From contig CAVZQZ010000001.1 of NCBI GenBank assembly GCA_963777565.1, positions 93,789 to 157,788 on the forward strand: DNA of 64,000 nucleotides. The letters run 5' to 3'. The position numbers and the translations under genes are program-made. The notes beneath the pieces are model-generated. The model was given only the letters and a program-made list of their open reading frames with translations, was not told where the DNA came from and ran no database searches. Position 1 is the first letter of the stretch. Each line of letters opens with the position of its first letter. Below, in pieces: positions 60,616 through 64,000 of the stretch. Origin of the DNA: CALMEC01 sp963777565. GTDB taxonomy: Bacteria; Actinomycetota; Thermoleophilia; Miltoncostaeales; Miltoncostaeaceae.

Positions 60616-61341
60616 ATGACGTCGACACGTGCTACTGCCGCGCGGCGGCGGCGATCGCGCACCTCGGCCCTGTTTCGCTTCGACCGCTCCCTCGGGGTCC
60701 GGGTGGTCGCAGGCGCGGACGAGGCCGGTCGAGGGTGCCTCGCTGGGCCGCTCGTGGCGGCCGCGGTGGCGTTCGACCTCGAGGTGATCGGACGTCGCGC
60801 CAGGCGCGACCTGGAGGGACTCGACGACTCGAAGCGTGTCACGCCGGCTCGGCGAGAGGAGCTGTCGGCGGCGATCCTGCTCCACGCGCGGCAGGTGGTC
60901 GTTGTGTCGGCCTGTGCCCCGTCGCTGGACCGCGACGGGCTGCACCGCACCAATCTGCGCCTGCTGGCCCAGTGCCTCGTCGCGATCGACCCCGGGGCGG
61001 ATGCGTGTATCGTCGACGGCTTCCAACTGCCCGATCCGGCACCGGAGCATCGGGCCGTGATCGACGGCGACGCGACGTCGGCCGCGGTCGCGGCCGCGTC
61101 CGTCATCGCGAAGACCACCCGTGATCGGCTCATGGCGGGGCCGGCCCATGCCAGCTGGCCGGTGTTCGGCTTCGAGCGCCACGTGGGGTATGCGACGCGC
61201 GAGCATCAGGAGGCGCTTCGCGCGACCGGGCTCTGTCCGCTTCATCGCCGCTCCTTCCGATCGGGGGCGTACCCGGAGCTGCGGCTCTTCGACGTGGGGC
61301 CGCCGGCGTCGGGCGGCGCGTCGAACGCAGCCGCCACGTGA
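60616..61341 (+). CDS. rnhB: ribonuclease HII
   Basis: Cleaves RNA in RNA-DNA hybrids and excises single ribonucleotides. 241 residues from ATG 60616; an upstream start near 60583 is possible. Seen: VAGADEAGRGCLAGPLVAAA with the first catalytic acids, LDDSKRVTPARREELSAAIL, IVDGFQLPDP, DATSAAVAAASVIAKTTRDR and FGFERHVGYATREHQEAL. The 3' end overlaps the convergent yraN gene by 100 bp. Confidence 0.94.
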   Translation: MTSTRATAARRRRSRTSALFRFDRSLGVRVVAGADEAGRGCLAGPLVAAAVAFDLEVIGRRARRDLEGLDDSKRVTPARREELSAAILLHARQVVVVSACAPSLDRDGLHRTNLRLLAQCLVAIDPGADACIVDGFQLPDPAPEHRAVIDGDATSAAVAAASVIAKTTRDRLMAGPAHASWPVFGFERHVGYATREHQEALRATGLCPLHRRSFRSGAYPELRLFDVGPPASGGASNAAAT

Positions 61342-61664
61342 CGTATGCGCCGGCCTGGCCGCGCGCCCGTGTCGACGGCGATGATGTCAAACCGCGCCCA
61401 GGTACGATCGAGGTCGGGGCGTCGGGCGAGAAATGCGCTCGCCGCGCGGATGAGGCGCATCCGCTGAGCTGAGGTCACGGGGTCGTCGAGGGCGGCGGGA
61501 TCGCCGCGTGCTTTGACCTCCACGAACGCGACGACGCCGCCTCGTGCCGCCACGAGGTCGATCTCGCCGCCCCCGCCGTGCCAATTGCGGGCGAGGATCC
61601 GCCAGCCCCGCCGGAGGAGGTAGCGGGCTGCGAGGCGCTCTCCGAGCTGTCCACCGCCCACCAT
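61242..61664 (-). CDS. UPF0102 (YraN) endonuclease-like protein
   Basis: 140 residues. YraN proteins have a restriction-endonuclease-like fold, possibly acting in recombination or DNA uptake. Seen: GERLAARYLLRRGWRILARN, GGGGEIDLVAARGGVVAFVE with the PD-(D/E)XK core EIDL...FVEVKAR, and ARFDIIAVDTGARPGRRIRH. ATG 61664 has GGGAGG eight bases upstream and is preferred over ATG 61700. Its last 33 codons lie antisense to the end of rnhB. Divergent from comM. Confidence 0.92.
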   Translation of the reverse strand: MVGGGQLGERLAARYLLRRGWRILARNWHGGGGEIDLVAARGGVVAFVEVKARGDPAALDDPVTSAQRMRLIRAASAFLARRPDLDRTWARFDIIAVDTGARPGRRIRHVAAAFDAPPDAGGPTSKSRSSGYAPDRKERR

Positions 61665-61745
61665 GGAGCGAGCCTCCCGCACGAGCCTGTCACCGAACAA
61701 GACGGAGGCGTGTCAATTCACGCCCGCCGCCGTGTCGCGACGAGT

Positions 61746-61799
61746 CACATGCGAGATGTGTCGGCGATTGGCACGAATCGGCTGCCGATCTGGCACGAA
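61746..61799. promoter_or_regulatory. repeat cluster upstream of comM
   Basis: Two copies of GGCACGAA (61770-61777 and 61792-61799) start exactly 22 bp apart. Between them is the palindrome ATCGGC-T-GCCGAT (61777-61789), and just upstream CACAT/ATGTG (61746-61760). This 177-bp region separates the divergent yraN and comM genes. An operator controlling competence-related genes is plausible. Confidence 0.4.
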
Positions 61800-61841
61800 G
61801 CGCGCGAGCGCCGTGTCGTCGCGGCTGCGACGGTTCGGTGC

Positions 61842-63374
61842 GTGGTCGCTCACCTCGTCAGCCCGGCGCTCCTCGGGCTCGCCGCGGCAACGGTTCAGGT
61901 CGAAGCCGACCTGCGTCCCGGGCTGCCGGCCTTCGCCGTCGTGGGCCTGCCGGATGCAGCGGTGCAGGAGGCGCGTGAACGTGTGCGCTCCGGCATCGCC
62001 AACCAGGGGTACGGCATCCCGCGGGGGCGCATCGTCGTCAATCTGGCGCCCGCAGATCTCCGCAAGGCCGGGCCCCAGTACGACCTCCCCATCGCGTTGT
62101 CCCTGCTGGCGGCCACTCATCAGCTCGACGGTCGCACGCTCTCCGGCGTCGGCGCGGTCGGCGAGCTCGCGCTGGACGGGTCGCTGCGGCCGGTCGCGGG
62201 GATGCTCGCGATGGCCGAGCACGCGGCGAGCTGCCGCTGGCGGCGGCTCCTGGTGCCGGCGGTCAACGCCGACGAGGCCGCCTTGGTTCCGCGGATCGAA
62301 ATCGTCCCGGTGACCGGGCTGCGCCACGCCGTCGACACCCTCGAGGGGCGCTCGGCCGCATCGCCGCCGACAGTCGACCCTGCCGCGCTCCTGGCCACCG
62401 GATCGCAGGCGGGCACACCCGACCTGGCGGAGGTTCGTGGTCAGCTCATGGCGCGGCGGGCGCTCGAGGTGGCTGCCGCGGGCGGGCACAGCCTGCTCAT
62501 GATCGGACCCCCCGGCGCCGGCAAGACGATGCTCGCACGCCGCCTGCCGGGGATCCTCCCGCCGCTGGATGTCGACGACGCCATCACGCTCACGCGGATC
62601 CATTCCGTCGCCGGGCTCCTGCCGAGCGGGCAGGCGATGGTCACGACGCGGCCGTTCCGCGCTCCGCACCACACGATCTCCGCCGTGGGCCTCGTCGGCG
62701 GCGGACGCCTCCCGCAACCCGGGGAGGTCACGCTGGCGCATCTCGGTGTGCTGTTCCTCGACGAGGTGCCGGCGTTCGCGCCGTCGGCGCTCGACGCGCT
62801 GCGCCAACCCCTCGAGGAGGGCTGTATCGACGTCACTCGCGGCATGGTCACGGCCCGGTTCCCGGCTCGTCCGCTCCTCATCTGCGCGGGAAACCCGTGC
62901 CCGTGCGGATTCGACGGGGATCCACAGCGTCGGTGCTCCTGCCCGCCGGGGCGTCAGGAGGCGTATCGCGGCCGGCTGTCCGGTCCGGTGGCCGACCGCC
63001 TCGACCTGCAGATCGACGTCCCCCGCCTCGATTCGGACGACATCGTCGGGACCGCCCGATCCGCGGGCGAGACCACCACCGCCGTCCGGGCACGGGTCGA
63101 GGCCGCCCGTCGATTCGCACTGGATCGCGGGCAGAGCGTCATCAACGCCGACCTCACGCCCGCCGCCGCGCGGGCTGGGTGCGAGCTCCAGGCCGACGGG
63201 CGAGCGCTCCTGGCTCGCGCGATCGACCGGCACGGGCTCTCGGCTCGGGGCCACGACCGGCTGCTCAGGGTCGCCCGCACCATCGCCGACCTCGCCGGGG
63301 CCGAGCGCGTCGAGGCCGAGCACGTCGCCGAAGCACTGCAATACCGCACGTCGGGAATGGCGAGGTCCGAATGA
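61842..63374 (+). CDS. comM: ComM/YifB AAA+ ATPase (Mg-chelatase-like)
   Basis: 510 residues from GTG 61842, which places the family start HLVSPALLGLAAATVQVEAD at the right spot; upstream in-frame codons are not conserved. N-terminal Lon-protease-like domain (FAVVGLPDAAVQEARERVRS, GELALDGSLRPVAGMLAMAE), AAA+ domain (MIGPPGAGKTMLARRLPGIL, FRAPHHTISAVGLVGGG, VLFLDEVPAFAPSALDALRQ), and the zinc-like CGFDGDPQRRCSC with sensor region VADRLDLQIDVPRLD. ComM is a branch-migration helicase used in natural transformation. Intact, and overlaps dprA by four bases. Confidence 0.95.
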   Translation: MVAHLVSPALLGLAAATVQVEADLRPGLPAFAVVGLPDAAVQEARERVRSGIANQGYGIPRGRIVVNLAPADLRKAGPQYDLPIALSLLAATHQLDGRTLSGVGAVGELALDGSLRPVAGMLAMAEHAASCRWRRLLVPAVNADEAALVPRIEIVPVTGLRHAVDTLEGRSAASPPTVDPAALLATGSQAGTPDLAEVRGQLMARRALEVAAAGGHSLLMIGPPGAGKTMLARRLPGILPPLDVDDAITLTRIHSVAGLLPSGQAMVTTRPFRAPHHTISAVGLVGGGRLPQPGEVTLAHLGVLFLDEVPAFAPSALDALRQPLEEGCIDVTRGMVTARFPARPLLICAGNPCPCGFDGDPQRRCSCPPGRQEAYRGRLSGPVADRLDLQIDVPRLDSDDIVGTARSAGETTTAVRARVEAARRFALDRGQSVINADLTPAAARAGCELQADGRALLARAIDRHGLSARGHDRLLRVARTIADLAGAERVEAEHVAEALQYRTSGMARSE

Positions 63375-64000
63375 GCTGGCAGGTTGGACTCGCCAGGATG
63401 GCTGCGCTCATCGGCCGCGACCTGCAACGCGCGGCCCGCCAGGCCGGCGGCGGTGAGCGGCTCTGGCAGGCGAGTTCGACGATCCTCGGCCGGTTGCTCA
63501 AGCTCGACGCCGATCAACTCGACGCCGTGCGTGCCTGGCGCCGGGCATTCGATCCAGGCGAGGAGGTCGCAGCGCTCGCGGCGACGGGCGTGCAATGGAC
63601 ACCGATCGGCAGCGACAACTACCCGGCCAGGCTCGAAGAGATCCACGATCCGCCGTTCGGGCTCTTCGCCGTCGGTGCGCCGTTCCAGCAGACGGGACGA
63701 GACGTCCCGATCGTCGTCATCGTCGGCAGCCGCCGCGCGACGACCCCTGGCCTCCGGTTCGCCCGGACGCTCGCGATGGATCTCGCCACGCGCGGCGGGC
63801 TCGTGGTGAGCGGGCTCGCGCTCGGGATCGACGCGGAGGCTCATGAGGGAGCCCTCGCGGCCGGGGCGCCGACCGTCGCGGTGCTGGGATGCGGCGTCGA
63901 CATCGTCCATCCGCGCCGGAACGCGCACCTGCGGGACCGGATCGCCGCGACCGGCACGCTCGTTTCTGAGTACTGGCCCGGAACCGCCCCGGCGCCGTGG
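63371..64000 (+). CDS. dprA: DNA-processing protein DprA (3' end beyond window)
   Basis: 210 codons visible. DprA loads RecA onto incoming single-stranded DNA in transformation. Seen: a SAM-like N-terminal helical region (MSWQVGLARMAALIGRDLQR), then the Rossmann core: GSDNYPARLEEIHDPPFGLF, VIVGSRRATTPGLRFARTLA, GGLVVSGLALGIDAEAHEGA, VAVLGCGVDIVHPRRN and LVSEYWPGTAPAPW at the edge. ATG 63371 overlaps the comM stop. comM-dprA together suggest a natural-transformation toolkit. Confidence 0.94.
   Translation, partial: MSWQVGLARMAALIGRDLQRAARQAGGGERLWQASSTILGRLLKLDADQLDAVRAWRRAFDPGEEVAALAATGVQWTPIGSDNYPARLEEIHDPPFGLFAVGAPFQQTGRDVPIVVIVGSRRATTPGLRFARTLAMDLATRGGLVVSGLALGIDAEAHEGALAAGAPTVAVLGCGVDIVHPRRNAHLRDRIAATGTLVSEYWPGTAPAPW

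Noticed and set aside
61769..61800. Sigma-54 promoter (TTGGCACG upstream of comM)
   Set aside because: The -12 GC is one base out of register, the second copy has no -12 element, and actinobacteria generally lack sigma-54.

Overview
The window comes from a very GC-rich bacterium. Gene content and order (scpA-scpB-rluB-aroH, coaD-YceD-rpmF-plsX-acpP-rnc-smc-ftsY, ffh-rpsP-khpA-rimM-trmD-rplS-rnhB), zinc-type ribosomal proteins L28 and L32, and a SARP-type regulator point to an actinobacterium. My best guess is a deep lineage such as Thermoleophilia, but no rRNA or marker tree is available here to prove it. Most genes are chromosomal housekeeping genes. About 67 protein genes, one strong candidate structured RNA and several promoter, operator and terminator sites are described.

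Layout. 1-5.2 kb (minus strand): an acyl-CoA catabolic operon (mutase large subunit, thiolase, acyl-CoA dehydrogenase, then an AI-2E-type transporter) divergent from a MarR regulator. 5.2-7.6 kb: CPBP protease and trpS. 7.6-11.3 kb: a membrane-tethered SARP regulator fused to a beta-propeller and a family-5 solute-binding domain. It is divergent from a small exported protein, with four 11-bp-spaced heptads between the two. 11.4-13.9 kb: scpA-scpB-rluB-aroH. 13.9-16.4 kb: accessory genes (DUF1361, methyltransferase, peroxiredoxin). 16.6-19.9 kb: hisC-aroF-tyrA. 19.9-24.5 kb: an accessory block with FG-GAP protein, structured RNA, alpha/beta hydrolase and unknowns. 24.5-28.6 kb: aroA-cmk-plsC-der. 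28.7-31.7 kb: DUF3352 lipoprotein, metK and a 27-residue membrane peptide. 31.7-41.9 kb: priA, an unknown, def-fmt-rsmB-rpe and ribD-ribE-ribBA-ribH. 42-43.2 kb: a secreted protein and rpmB. 43.3-55.8 kb: recG-rsmD-coaD-coiled coil-YceD, a methyltransferase, then rpmF-plsX-acpP-rnc-smc-ftsY. 55.9-60.6 kb: small metallopeptidase, methyltransferase, ffh-rpsP-khpA-rimM-trmD-rplS. 60.6-64 kb: rnhB, yraN, comM and the start of dprA.

How the genes work together. The shikimate/aromatic genes (aroF, aroA, aroH, tyrA, hisC) feed Phe/Tyr synthesis. ffh and ftsY are the two GTPases of the signal-recognition pathway. plsX, acpP and plsC serve phospholipid synthesis. scpA, scpB and smc form the condensin complex. 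def, fmt and metK bracket N-formyl-methionine metabolism. The four rib genes make a complete lumazine/riboflavin branch apart from a phosphatase. comM and dprA belong to natural transformation.

Two cautions apply throughout. First, many conserved genes carry single-base indels, mostly extra bases, clustered in patches (7.4-10 kb, 16.6-19.8 kb, 43.6-46.6 kb, 57.3-60.1 kb). I read these as assembly errors, not decay, because essential genes are hit. Coordinates of those genes span all fragments. Second, a -10 hexamer TANNNT lying 6-9 nt before the start codon recurs often, suggesting frequent leaderless transcription; several starts were chosen on that basis. The only stretch over 300 bp without a protein gene is 21543-22136, described under its own entries.
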